Shown: piece after piece, positions 1 through 7,235 of the stretch
Layout: each line of letters starts with the position of its first letter
How positions within the stretch are numbered: the stretch's first letter is position 1
Assembly (NCBI GenBank): GCA_001787455.1
Contig: MFXA01000026.1
Span: forward strand, 1 to 26,451
Reading direction: 5' to 3'
Source: Candidatus Peregrinibacteria bacterium RIFCSPLOWO2_01_FULL_39_12
Lineage (GTDB): Bacteria > Patescibacteriota > Gracilibacteria > UBA1369 > LOWO2-01-FULL-3
Length of the DNA: 26,451 nucleotides
Position numbers and translations under genes: made by a program
Notes under the pieces: model-generated
What the model was told of the DNA's origin: nothing
Database searches by the model: none
The model's input: only the letters and a program-made list of their open reading frames with translations

Positions 1-98
1 TCCTTCATTGATATCGCCTCCTCTCTACAAAGATCTTCACACCCACCACAACCTGTACAACTCTCCTCATCTATTACCGGTACAACTTTTTCTGGCAT
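1..98 (-). CDS. Ferredoxin-like 4Fe-4S protein, 3' part beyond window
   Basis: Reading the minus strand from the ATG at 98-96 gives 32 residues before the window edge. They contain a compact iron-sulfur motif, CTGCGGCEDLC (C-x2-C-x2-C-x3-C), at residues 14-24, followed by EEAIS. This matches the first cluster-binding loop of small bacterial ferredoxins, soluble electron carriers in the cytoplasm. The open frame is unbroken to base 1, so the gene is cut by the window and the rest, probably including a second cluster motif, is not visible. The gene lies in the same direction as the cysteine-rich gene that ends at 201, with about 100 bases of AT-rich sequence between them. It could instead be the N-terminus of a larger iron-sulfur oxidoreductase. 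Confidence 0.75.
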   Translation of the reverse strand, partial: MPEKVVPVIDEESCTGCGGCEDLCREEAISMK

Positions 99-200
99 AT
101 TATTAAATATTAAAAAATTTTAAAAGGACGCTATTATCATCCAATTTATCGCATAAAATCAAGGTAAAAATGGCTAAGCCGACAAAGCAACATACAATCC

Positions 201-1847
201 TCAGAAGTTCTTCAAATAACACTTTTCACAATACACTATCTCCTTCCTGCTCAAATCATAACTCGATAGCACAGCCTCTCCGCATTTCATACAATTTCTT
301 TTCCAGATTTCTCTTGGATTCCGCATTTCGGAACGTTTTTTCATCCTGCAATTCAAACATTTAGCCGGAACGGGAATAAAATTCCGCCTGTAAAAATCAA
401 GCTCCTGATGCAAAATTTTAAAATTTCCGCCGCATCCCCTACATCCTAAAACAACATCCAAAATATCATCTTTGACATCTCTAATATCGTCAGGGACATC
501 ATAAGTCTGCAAAACAGAACTACGCTCCACATCATCAGCCCAGTTAAACCCCTTTGCCAAAGCCTCTTCTTTAGCTAAAGGAAAATACAAATTTGCAGTT
601 GATTCATTATATCCAAAACAAGACACCTTTGCCGGAAAAAATTGCCCCCATTCACCAGTTTTCTTCATATGCTCGATAATCCGACCAACCATCTCTTTAT
701 ATTCGTTTTCCTTATATTGTTTATTTAAGATGCAATACTCCTTATGCCCAAGTGCCACACATCCGAAAAGATCATGGGAATTTATACAAGTTTCACAATA
801 TCTAAAACCATACGCCTCAACAGAATAAACCGTTGAAAACAAGACATCCCGACCATTGAAAACACTTATAGCATTAAAACAAAGCTCGCTCCCCATACCA
901 AGCAAATCACACTGAAAACAATCTTTGGCTTTTGAAGCGTAAATCACATCCCTCAAATCCTCACTGTCCGTAACATCAAAACACTTGGTGCAATTTTTGC
1001 TGTTTTTAATATAATCCCCCACGCAATCCTGACATCCGACATTATGGGCATACTTAACAATTCTATTTTCACGCATCTCCAAAAACCGCCTGAAAATCAT
1101 ATCAAAATCACTATGTTTGCCGGTAATCATCTGCGTTTTTTTTCTAAAATACTCATTTTTTTCATACTTTTTGTTTTCAATACAAAAAGACTGATTTCTT
1201 AAATTGAAGCACAAAATACATTCGGTACACCCAATCAAATCCTCGGAGAAATAACACTGCGAACAATTATTCGAATTCCACGAAAACTGACAGCCGTACG
1301 AATCGACAACATCCGAACAAAAATAAATAAGCTCATTTCTGTAAGAAAAATCCAAATCCAAACAACTTTTATTCTGATCGCACAAAACTCCATACATAGA
1401 ATCCTCATTCATGTCACCGCCAAAAATCATATAAGAATTTTTATTCCCGTAAGACATATTGCAGTACTCGCTGTTAAAAGCGTTCATATTATGGATAGCA
1501 AGCCGAGGCACACTAAGTTTAAGCTCGTAAAACTGCTCAAAAAACGGCCGATTAAAATCAAAATCTTTTCCATAAGAAACTGCATCCCATTTATCGCTGT
1601 AATAATAATCAGATTTATAAACTTTATATGGAGATTTGGGATGATATAAAGACACCACTATCTCGCCGGTTGGATCACACTTTCTGCGATAAAAAACTCT
1701 GTCATTTCTAAAAGCGAGCCTCTGCATGTGCATGCATCTTGAACAAATATCAAAAGGCTCAAATCCGAACTTATGGAAGTTTTTTATATCCGCATCTTCC
1801 CAAACAAAAGAATTTGAACAAGTTTTACAAACTTTATTTAACGGCAT
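201..1847 (-). CDS. Cysteine-rich zinc-ribbon protein, paralogue A
   Basis: A 548-residue protein with about 36 cysteines. It opens with a zinc-finger-like pair, CKTC (7-10) and CSRC (about 35-38), followed by QRLAFRND, and closes with CLNC, CMKC and CEKC pairs. The middle is a long series of spaced Cys-x2-Cys pairs. The 586-residue protein at 4245-6005 is a clear paralogue: both share QKRLAFRN/QRLAFRN, the DFDFN..FFEQ block, the CILNKQY block and the WKRxCxKC end. I recognise this as a protein type common in CPR genomes and of unknown function; database names for such proteins are unreliable. No signal peptide or membrane segment is visible, so it is probably cytoplasmic and binds several metal ions. 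The ATG is 7 bases after the stop of the EamA gene, so the two are probably co-transcribed. The stop is TGA. Confidence 0.85.
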   Translation of the reverse strand: MPLNKVCKTCSNSFVWEDADIKNFHKFGFEPFDICSRCMHMQRLAFRNDRVFYRRKCDPTGEIVVSLYHPKSPYKVYKSDYYYSDKWDAVSYGKDFDFNRPFFEQFYELKLSVPRLAIHNMNAFNSEYCNMSYGNKNSYMIFGGDMNEDSMYGVLCDQNKSCLDLDFSYRNELIYFCSDVVDSYGCQFSWNSNNCSQCYFSEDLIGCTECILCFNLRNQSFCIENKKYEKNEYFRKKTQMITGKHSDFDMIFRRFLEMRENRIVKYAHNVGCQDCVGDYIKNSKNCTKCFDVTDSEDLRDVIYASKAKDCFQCDLLGMGSELCFNAISVFNGRDVLFSTVYSVEAYGFRYCETCINSHDLFGCVALGHKEYCILNKQYKENEYKEMVGRIIEHMKKTGEWGQFFPAKVSCFGYNESTANLYFPLAKEEALAKGFNWADDVERSSVLQTYDVPDDIRDVKDDILDVVLGCRGCGGNFKILHQELDFYRRNFIPVPAKCLNCRMKKRSEMRNPREIWKRNCMKCGEAVLSSYDLSRKEIVYCEKCYLKNF

Positions 1848-1854
1848 ATGTACC

Positions 1855-2760
1855 TTAATTTAACCCCAAATACCACAATCCGACAAGCACAAAAACTAAA
1901 GCGCAAGCCTTGGATAGAAGCCCAAACGCATCAACAGGCTCACGCGGAATCGCCGAAAAAATTCTGGAAAAAACATGCCCGAAAATAAATACAAACAAAG
2001 GCTGTATTCCTATAATCACAGAAGAAAGAGAAACACTCCCAAGCGTTAAAGCATAAGCGAAAGAGACTGAACCGCCCACACCAATAAAAAAACTTAAACT
2101 CATAAGAAACCAGCCAATGCGCGGAACACCCTTCAAATGAGAAAAAACTTTTTTAGATTGAGATGGGAACAAAAACAATAAAAATGCGGGAAGGCTTCCG
2201 CCGGCTAAATAAACAATCATGGCTTCCCAAAAAGAATGGAAATTTGGCGAAATATATTTAAACACAACATCGGAAACCGACCATCCGACAACCGACAAAA
2301 AAATCAAAAAAAATGCTACACTCACCTTCCATTTGGTTTCAATTTTTTTCACTGCGGCAAATAGACTTCCGATAAAAATAAGGACAAAAGCTATAAGTTG
2401 ATTCATCCCCAGCCGCTCGCCAAAAAAAACTGCGGCGATAATGAAAGTTACAATCGGAAGCGTTTGCATAAACAAAACAACCCTGCTTGTCTCCTCGGAG
2501 TTAAGAGCTTTGTAATAAAAATAAAAAGGGACAGTCCAAAAAATACCGGCAAAAAATATCAACCAAAAAGAAGAATTAATTTCGAATTGATATCCGAATA
2601 TAAATATTAAAACAATAACGGGGATAAGCCTGATCGCACAAAAAAACCACGTAAGAGCAGAATCACTGCCGACATAATTTCTTCTGACGCCGGTATCTAT
2701 GACATTCGAACAAGCCCATAAAATTGGCGCAAGTATCGTAAAAAATATCCACTCAGACAT
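1855..2760 (-). CDS. EamA/DMT-superfamily transporter
   Basis: A 301-residue integral membrane protein with about ten hydrophobic segments in two halves, the layout of the EamA (drug/metabolite transporter) family. The N-terminal half has the family-like WACSNVIDTGVRR start and a conserved-looking FFGERLGMNQLIAFVLIFIG stretch; the second half repeats this with SSVIIGIQPLFVFIFGHVF. Such proteins carry small metabolites or drugs across the inner membrane, but the substrate cannot be read from sequence. The gene lies between the small membrane protein at 2829-3092 (68 bases upstream) and the cysteine-rich gene (7 bases downstream), so the three may form one transcript. Fold assignment is firm, substrate unknown. 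Confidence 0.85.
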   Translation of the reverse strand: MSEWIFFTILAPILWACSNVIDTGVRRNYVGSDSALTWFFCAIRLIPVIVLIFIFGYQFEINSSFWLIFFAGIFWTVPFYFYYKALNSEETSRVVLFMQTLPIVTFIIAAVFFGERLGMNQLIAFVLIFIGSLFAAVKKIETKWKVSVAFFLIFLSVVGWSVSDVVFKYISPNFHSFWEAMIVYLAGGSLPAFLLFLFPSQSKKVFSHLKGVPRIGWFLMSLSFFIGVGGSVSFAYALTLGSVSLSSVIIGIQPLFVFIFGHVFSRIFSAIPREPVDAFGLLSKACALVFVLVGLWYLGLN

Positions 2761-2828
2761 GAGGCGAAATTAACACAAACCTTGTCGCCGCACAAGATTT
2801 GCCACACTAGATTGGGGGCATCCCTCCT

Positions 2829-3092
2829 CTATTTTTTCACTATCCAACCCCAAAGCAAGGTCAAAACATATCCAACCACATACCCTCCTACAAATGCCAT
2901 AACGACAAGCTCTAGTCCCGTAAGCCAATTAAACGCAGTAATTGTGTACCCTGTATCTTGCATGAAATGCATGGAAAGAAGCCAAGTCACTAACTTCTGT
3001 GCAACACCAGCCCCAACAAGCACAACCCAAACAAGATGACACAAACCGGCAACCACGCCTACGAAAAGCCCGACGTTATTTTTACTAACCAT
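2829..3092 (-). CDS. Small three-helix membrane protein, unknown function
   Basis: An 87-residue hydrophobic protein with about three membrane segments: residues 8-30, about 35-60 (weaker) and 60-83. Polar residues within the helices include His19, Trp22 and the pair FMQD after LSMHF. It resembles small membrane proteins that I associate with CPR genomes, with a GLCHLVWV-type first helix and a closing LLWGW. No function is known to me. A plausible promoter lies just upstream (TTGTAT, 16 bases, TATAAT at 3148-3121), with the ATG about 20-30 bases downstream of the likely transcription start. It may be the first gene of a unit with the EamA transporter. Confidence 0.65.
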   Translation of the reverse strand: MVSKNNVGLFVGVVAGLCHLVWVVLVGAGVAQKLVTWLLSMHFMQDTGYTITAFNWLTGLELVVMAFVGGYVVGYVLTLLWGWIVKK

Positions 3093-3120
3093 AGAACAGG
3101 GGTTAAAAATTATTAGACTA

Positions 3121-3148
3121 ATTATAGATCTTTAACGGAAAAATACAA
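3121..3148 (-). promoter_or_regulatory. Putative sigma70-type promoter for the 87-residue membrane protein
   Basis: On the minus strand a -35-like TTGTAT (3148-3143) is followed after 16 bases by a perfect -10, TATAAT (3126-3121). The ATG of the next gene is at 3092, giving a short leader. The -10 is exact; the -35 matches four of six consensus positions. In AT-rich DNA a single TATAAT can occur by chance, hence the moderate confidence. Confidence 0.45.
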
Positions 3149-3159
3149 GGAAGTTCACC

Positions 3160-3723
3160 CTACTTCGTAAATTGCACTGTGGAAAGAATCTTATCGTAAA
3201 CCTTTTCATCTTTAGAACTGTAGCTCCCGGAAGAACCAATCTGCAACCCAAATATATAAAAATAATTCCCCTTTTTCAAATAAGTCAGAATATGATTAAA
3301 CCCGGCAGCATCGGCATATTCAACACGTTTAACAGCAGACACTTTAGCAACCTTAATCTTTTTAGTACTTATAATTTTATCCTTATACTGCCCTCCCATG
3401 GCTTCTGAATTTTCTTTATCTCGAACTTTCATCCATTTAGCCAAAGTTTGTTTTTTGTCAGACGTCTTAATCCTACTTGAACCGAAACCATTTCCATTAG
3501 CAGGCATGAAAGAAACAAAGTCCGGAAAACTGTCATCAACAGTCCAATCGGCGGGATATTTCAAAGTTAAACCCATGGTTAATTTGCTGTCATATAACTT
3601 CCAGCTGGCAAAAGACTTTAAAGTGTCCGTTTGCGCATCTGAAGCAAAGTAACCTCGGGAAAAATAAAAAATACCAGCAATAACTGCAAGGACAATTAAC
3701 AGCAAAATAATGACTTTTTTCAT
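3160..3723 (-). CDS. Membrane-anchored PsbP-like protein
   Basis: A 187-residue protein with one N-terminal hydrophobic segment (residues 4-21) and no obvious cleavage site, so it is probably anchored with a domain of about 160 residues outside the membrane. The domain has the pattern of PsbP-like or MOG1-like proteins: an early LKYPADW segment, a middle helix (KQTLAKWMKVRDKEN), then VKRVEYADAAGFNHILTYLKKGNYFYIFGLQI and a final VYDKILSTVQF. Many CPR genomes carry similar anchored proteins of unknown function; nothing here suggests photosynthesis. The start lies 10 bases after the stop of the DoxX-like gene, so the pair is probably co-transcribed. The fold is inferred from pattern only. Confidence 0.6.
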   Translation of the reverse strand: MKKVIILLLIVLAVIAGIFYFSRGYFASDAQTDTLKSFASWKLYDSKLTMGLTLKYPADWTVDDSFPDFVSFMPANGNGFGSSRIKTSDKKQTLAKWMKVRDKENSEAMGGQYKDKIISTKKIKVAKVSAVKRVEYADAAGFNHILTYLKKGNYFYIFGLQIGSSGSYSSKDEKVYDKILSTVQFTK

Positions 3724-3733
3724 GGATGGATTG

Positions 3734-4153
3734 TTATATTTTAACCCAGTCTTTAAAAGATTTTGGCCAGCCTAATAAAAGAAGAAGAGCAAGCGGAGCA
3801 CCCCAATTTGCCGAACGTTCCACAAAATCCCAAATCGGTTCACCTACAATCGGACGCAAAAGCGCAGTCCAAAAGCCCCAGAATATCATCCAAAGTAGAA
3901 GAATACGGATAGGTTTTAAAAGAACCAAAAATGCAAGAGTGGTATCTATAAGCCCAACAATAAACAAAAGTTTAGTCGCCAGAACAGTGTCGGTAATACC
4001 AAAAATGGAAAACCACCCAATCCAGGTTTCCTTACCTTGCAGTGCAAAAACTCCATGCCCCAAAAACTCACCTGCGACCGAAATTCTTAAAACCCATTCG
4101 ATAAGTTTTGTATTCACGAAGATTATTTTACAAATCTTCACATGCAAATGCAA
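3734..4153 (-). CDS. DoxX-like small membrane protein
   Basis: Up to 139 residues with about four membrane segments. Sequence features fit the broad DoxX-like group: EWVLRISVAGEFLGHGVFAL in the first helix, a central ITDTVLATKLLFIVGLIDTT, and a conserved-looking tail WDFVERSANWGAPLALLLL. Family members are small inner-membrane proteins, some linked to redox or thiol stress, but no reaction can be assigned. The first ATG (4153) adds an unusual MHLHVKICKIIF leader. A GTG at 4117 would begin at NTKLIEWVLRIS, closer to the family start, and I consider it the more likely initiation site. It is followed 10 bases later by the PsbP-like gene. Confidence 0.6.
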   Translation of the reverse strand: MHLHVKICKIIFVNTKLIEWVLRISVAGEFLGHGVFALQGKETWIGWFSIFGITDTVLATKLLFIVGLIDTTLAFLVLLKPIRILLLWMIFWGFWTALLRPIVGEPIWDFVERSANWGAPLALLLLLGWPKSFKDWVKI

Positions 4154-4244
4154 GAAAATAGCGGCAAATGCGACGACAGATACTATGCAATAGCAGACTT
4201 TAAGGAACCCTTAAAACTCTAATCGTCACATTAGTTTTGCCATG

Positions 4245-6005
4245 TCACCCCACCGCATCCAAATAACATTTCTCGCAGTACACAGGTTCAATCCTTTTTG
4301 GATTATATGTCGTCATAATATCAGCACTGCATTTGCCGCACTTTCTTTTCCAAAGAGCCCAAGGATTTCTTAAAGCCATCCTTTCTTTATGCCTTTGACT
4401 CGGGGATTTTCTCGGGATTGGAAGATTCTTCATCTTCAAAAATTTCAATTCCTGCGGAATAATTTTATATGGTTTCTTTGTTGTCTCACAAACTAAAATT
4501 TGCTTGCAGATATCCTCATCAGCTTCCTTCTCATCATCAGGGATTTTGGATTCCGGTCCACTGTACGTTTTGTCAGTTTCATCATCAAACCACTTCCATC
4601 CTCTCTTCAAAACTTCTTCCTTCTTAAAAGGAAAATACTCATACGCAACACTCTCATTATAAGCATACGCAGACAAATTAATCGGGAAAAATTCACCCCA
4701 TTGTTTATTTTTAAGCTCGGCTTCACTCGAACTGGCATAGCCAGATTCTCGTTCGCCTACGCGCTCGCCCCGTAGGCTCGCAACTTTCCCTCCCATATGT
4801 CGAACTATTCGCGGAACAAGTTCTTCATACTCCTCCTTCGTATATTGCTTATTCAAAATACAATATTTCTTATGCCTAAGCGCAATACAGCCAAACAAGT
4901 TTTGACTATTCAAACACAGTTCCGAGTAATAAATATCACTGTTATTTTCCCAACAGCCGGAACAAAAATGACAATTGACCATGTTATACGCAGAACTTGC
5001 CATTTCATGGCACCTTTCACTGCCGGTCCCACCGACAAAATCCCAATCGTAACAATCTTTCGCTTTCCAGCAATTAATCATGTACTTGCAATCCTCCAGC
5101 CCAAAACCGCTATAACATTGATAAGCGTTTCTGCAATCTTTCAAATAATCCCCTAAAGAATTTTCACAATTCACAATTTCCAGATACTTTCGCGGCTGTT
5201 TCTGCAAAAATTCTTCATATTTTTTCTTAAATTCAACAAAACCGCTGTATGTATTTAATTTAAGCTCCAATTTTTTCTTCAGAAAATTTTCGCGGCCGGC
5301 GCATTGCTCATTAAAAATACAAAATTTCTTATTCCTCAAATTCGCACAGCCCATGCAATCATTGCATCCAATCATGTTATAGCACATATACAAATCTCCA
5401 GAATTTATACATTTATGCGAGAAGTTGCAGTTATTGCATTTTTGGATATCGAAACACCCGTAACAATCAATCGAATCGTAAGTGTAATCACAGTCAAAAC
5501 AACGATAATTTCTGTCCGCAAAACGAAGATAGCAACAATCCTCATCCTCATCAGCTGTAAAAACAAGATAACAATTTTTATCGTTCATCGCCAAGTTACA
5601 ATAATCACTGTTTTCATTGTTAATATTATTCAGATTCATTCTCGGCACCTGTAATTGCAGCTCTTTATACTGCTCAAAAAACGACTTATTAAAATCAAAA
5701 TCCTGCCCGAAATCCACAGGATTCCACGAATCGCTCCACCAAATATGTTGATCATAAATTTTGTAAGGCTTATCCGGAGAATACATGGAAATAATTTGCT
5801 TACCCGAACTGTCGCACTTTCTATGGTACAAATTTATTTCATTGCGGAAAGCAAGCCTTTTTTGATGCCTGCATGCGAAGCACAAAGTGGGAACGGGCAT
5901 CTCAAGCTTTTTACCGCCAATAGCAGGCGAAATCATTTGATAAAACTTTAAATCTTCGGCACCAATCGAAAACTGATTTTTACAATTCTTACAGGTAGAG
6001 TTCAT
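4245..6005 (-). CDS. Cysteine-rich zinc-ribbon protein, paralogue B with an in-frame insertion
   Basis: A 586-residue protein with about 41 cysteines, paralogous to the protein at 201-1847. It begins with CKNC (5-8) and CFACRHQKRLAFRN, has a long middle of regularly spaced Cys pairs (CFDC, CYGC, CNNC, CNDCMGC) and ends with CGKC and CEKC. It is probably a cytoplasmic multi-zinc protein of a CPR-typical family with unknown function. Compared with the paralogue it has an extra stretch of roughly 27 residues between RIVRHMG and KQWGEFFP, where paralogue A goes directly from RIIEHMKKTG to EWGQFFP. The extra stretch (around VASLRGERVGERESGYASS) is encoded by GC-rich hairpin DNA at 4732-4777. On the minus strand a TATAAT lies at 6056-6051, but its -35 is poorly spaced. 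The stop is TGA. Confidence 0.85.
   Translation of the reverse strand: MNSTCKNCKNQFSIGAEDLKFYQMISPAIGGKKLEMPVPTLCFACRHQKRLAFRNEINLYHRKCDSSGKQIISMYSPDKPYKIYDQHIWWSDSWNPVDFGQDFDFNKSFFEQYKELQLQVPRMNLNNINNENSDYCNLAMNDKNCYLVFTADEDEDCCYLRFADRNYRCFDCDYTYDSIDCYGCFDIQKCNNCNFSHKCINSGDLYMCYNMIGCNDCMGCANLRNKKFCIFNEQCAGRENFLKKKLELKLNTYSGFVEFKKKYEEFLQKQPRKYLEIVNCENSLGDYLKDCRNAYQCYSGFGLEDCKYMINCWKAKDCYDWDFVGGTGSERCHEMASSAYNMVNCHFCSGCWENNSDIYYSELCLNSQNLFGCIALRHKKYCILNKQYTKEEYEELVPRIVRHMGGKVASLRGERVGERESGYASSSEAELKNKQWGEFFPINLSAYAYNESVAYEYFPFKKEEVLKRGWKWFDDETDKTYSGPESKIPDDEKEADEDICKQILVCETTKKPYKIIPQELKFLKMKNLPIPRKSPSQRHKERMALRNPWALWKRKCGKCSADIMTTYNPKRIEPVYCEKCYLDAVG
4732..4777. repeat. GC-rich double hairpin inside a coding region
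   Basis: Two adjacent perfect inverted repeats: CTGGC-ATA-GCCAG (4732-4744) and GCCTACG/CGTAGGC with a nine-base loop (4755-4777). The second can be lengthened by outer GTT/AAC pairs across a bulge. The segment is much richer in GC than its surroundings. It falls exactly in the stretch of the 586-residue protein that the paralogue lacks, and it keeps the reading frame. It is best read as an inserted palindromic element; other copies are suggested at 8036-8083, 13428-13444 and 20236-20382. Confidence 0.6.
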
Positions 6006-6123
6006 GGAGCTTTTAGGTTTAATAAGGGATAATATAGTACTTCAACGAACATTATAATACCTATTCCATCCTAGGAGGCAACTGGCCGTGGAACTCCATG
6101 TAAGAAACTATTGAACTCTTAAC

Positions 6124-6318
6124 ATGATCCACTACCTCTTTAAAAACGAGATAAACATTTATGACGACAAAGTCGCAATAATCTCCCATGAAGACCAAAT
6201 CGGCGTAATAATTCAAAACAAAAACATAGCGGACACACAGAGATCAATCTTCGAACTCGGCTTTGAATACGCAAAAATACTGGAAAAACAAAAGCTATTC
6301 CCATTCCTCTCCATATAA
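6124..6318 (+). pseudogene. Probable C-terminal remnant of a TrmB-like regulator
   Basis: A 64-codon open frame whose product (EINIYDDKVAIISHEDQIGVIIQNKNIADTQRSIFEL in two overlapping blocks) resembles the very end of TrmB-like transcriptional regulators as found in CPR genomes, where a sentence of the type IYDDKVAIIS..IGVII..K.IA.TQR.IFEL closes the effector domain. The N-terminal winged helix and most of the effector domain are absent: an in-frame TGA stands at 6112-6114, and I see no clear regulator sequence in the other frames upstream to 6006. It is therefore probably a decayed gene, although a short stand-alone protein using this segment cannot be excluded. It precedes the MNT/HEPN pair on the same strand by 31 bases. 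The assignment rests on pattern memory. Confidence 0.45.
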
Positions 6319-6349
6319 ATTATAATAAAACTATACTTACAAAGCAAAA

Positions 6350-6634
6350 ATGGCAGAAGATATAGAGAAAATTCTAAAATCTCAAAAAAGCTTCCTTAAG
6401 GAAAAATTTCGGGTCAAAAAAATAGGAATTTTTGGCTCTTTTGCCCGTAATGAGCAGTCGGATGACAGTGATATCGATATCCTTGTCGAATTTTATGAGC
6501 CGATAGGTTGGGATTTTTTCGATTTACAAGAATATTTAAAGAATATTCTAAAAAAAAATGTGGATCTAGTAACAAAAAAAGCCCTTAAGCCCCAAATAAA
6601 AACAACCATACTTAACGAAGTAAAATACGCATGA
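6350..6634 (+). CDS. mntA: MNT-type nucleotidyltransferase antitoxin (MntA-like)
   Basis: A 94-residue minimal nucleotidyltransferase. The active-site signature is complete: GSFAR at 29-33, then D41 and D43 in DSDIDILVEF, and a third likely metal ligand at D72 in KNVDLVTK. In characterised HEPN/MNT toxin-antitoxin pairs (type VII) the MNT protein transfers AMP to a tyrosine of the HEPN ribonuclease and so blocks it. Length and motif fit that family. The stop codon overlaps the next start (ATGA at 6631-6634), as usual for these pairs, and the partner is the HEPN gene that follows. Here the partner is frameshifted, so the antitoxin appears to stand without a working toxin. A TATAAT at 6321-6326 could be its -10 box but lacks a convincing -35. 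Confidence 0.85.
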   Translation: MAEDIEKILKSQKSFLKEKFRVKKIGIFGSFARNEQSDDSDIDILVEFYEPIGWDFFDLQEYLKNILKKNVDLVTKKALKPQIKTTILNEVKYA

Positions 6635-6965
6635 TGGAAAGAAATTACAAAATGTATATCGATGATATTTTAGAATCGATCGAAAAAATCAAGAATTATA
6701 TAAGGGCTTAAACTATGAAGAGTTTTCAGCAAAAGAGATGATTGTAGATGCCGTTATAAGAAATCTGGAAATCATCGGAGAAGCGGCAAAAAATATTCCC
6801 AACGAAATATGTGAACAATATACAGAAATACCTTGGAAAAAGATGATTGGGCTACGAAATATAGCCACTCATGCATATTTCGGGATTGACTTAGAAATCA
6901 TCTGGGAAATAATCACAAAAAACCTTCCTGAAACAAAAGGGCAAATTAAAAAAATGCGAAGCTAA
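6631..6965 (+). pseudogene. hepT: Frameshifted HEPN (DUF86-type) toxin
   Basis: The ATG overlapping the mntA stop opens a frame for 26 codons (MMERNYKMYIDDILESIEKI...) and then meets TAA at 6709-6711. The remainder of a HEPN protein continues in the +2 frame from about 6704 to the TAA at 6963-6965: NYEEFSAKEMIVDAVIRNLE, IIGEAAKNIP, and the catalytic-type motif RNIATHAY (R-x4-H-x-Y) at about 6856-6879. One added base at the GGG run 6704-6706 would join the halves into a normal protein of about 111 residues (IRGLNYEEF). HEPN toxins of this type are RNases silenced by AMP transfer to the motif tyrosine. This looks like a recent single-base loss, because the rest of the sequence is well preserved. 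A sequencing error or programmed frameshift are the alternatives. Confidence 0.8.
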
Positions 6966-7015
6966 GCGAGTATAATTTTTACGAACAACCTATAATATTT
7001 TGAAAACAAAGAAAA

Positions 7016-7045
7016 CTGTACCCGTGTCTACTTTTTGGGGTACAG
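7016..7045 (-). terminator. Rho-independent terminator behind tRNA-Ser
   Basis: Perfect 8-bp inverted repeat CTGTACCC (7016-7023) / GGGTACAG (7038-7045) with a 14-base loop. On the minus strand it starts 5 bases after the CCA end of the tRNA and is followed by TTTTC-TTTG-TTTTC. Position and U-rich tail fit an intrinsic terminator. The arm plus loop (TGTACCCCAAAAAGTAGACA) also resembles terminal repeats of IS3-family elements. Confidence 0.7.
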
Positions 7046-7049
7046 ATCA

Positions 7050-7140
7050 TGGCGGAGAGAGAGGGATTCGAACCCTCGACCCACCAAAGGCAGGTACCGC
7101 TTTTCGAGAGCGGCTCCTTCAACCACTCGGACATCTCTCC
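7050..7140 (-). tRNA. tRNA-Ser (anticodon CGA)
   Basis: On the minus strand a 91-base tRNA with a seven-base acceptor stem, GGAGAGA pairing with TCTCTCC, discriminator G and an encoded CCA end (7052-7050). The anticodon stem CCGCT/AGCGG encloses the loop CTCGAAA, giving anticodon CGA, which reads UCG serine codons. The long variable arm (about GTACCTGCCTTTGGTGGGTC region) is typical of class II tRNAs such as serine, and the T arm GAGGGTTCGAATCCCTC is canonical. The tRNA stands alone between the HEPN remnant and the HD gene. Confidence 0.95.
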
Positions 7141-7235
7141 ATTTACAGGTAAAAATTTTATCATAAAAGCCTGTATGCACAAAATAAACATAATTTCTGG
7201 ACTGAAAAGCCGGTTATGTGCTAAAAATCACTCAT

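Noticed and set aside
3726..4193. Long open frames antisense to annotated genes, such as the 155-codon plus-strand frame here and those within 4500-5951
   Set aside because: They are antisense shadows of clear genes, with no family resemblance and no initiation signals.
4199..4215. Hairpin TTTAAGG-AAC-CCTTAAA downstream of the 586-residue gene as terminator
   Set aside because: The stem is AT-rich and no T-run follows on the minus strand, so it is not supported as an intrinsic terminator.
6051..6081. TATAAT with TTGCCT upstream as promoter of the 586-residue gene
   Set aside because: The spacing is 19 bases and the -35 is weak, so I do not list it as a promoter.
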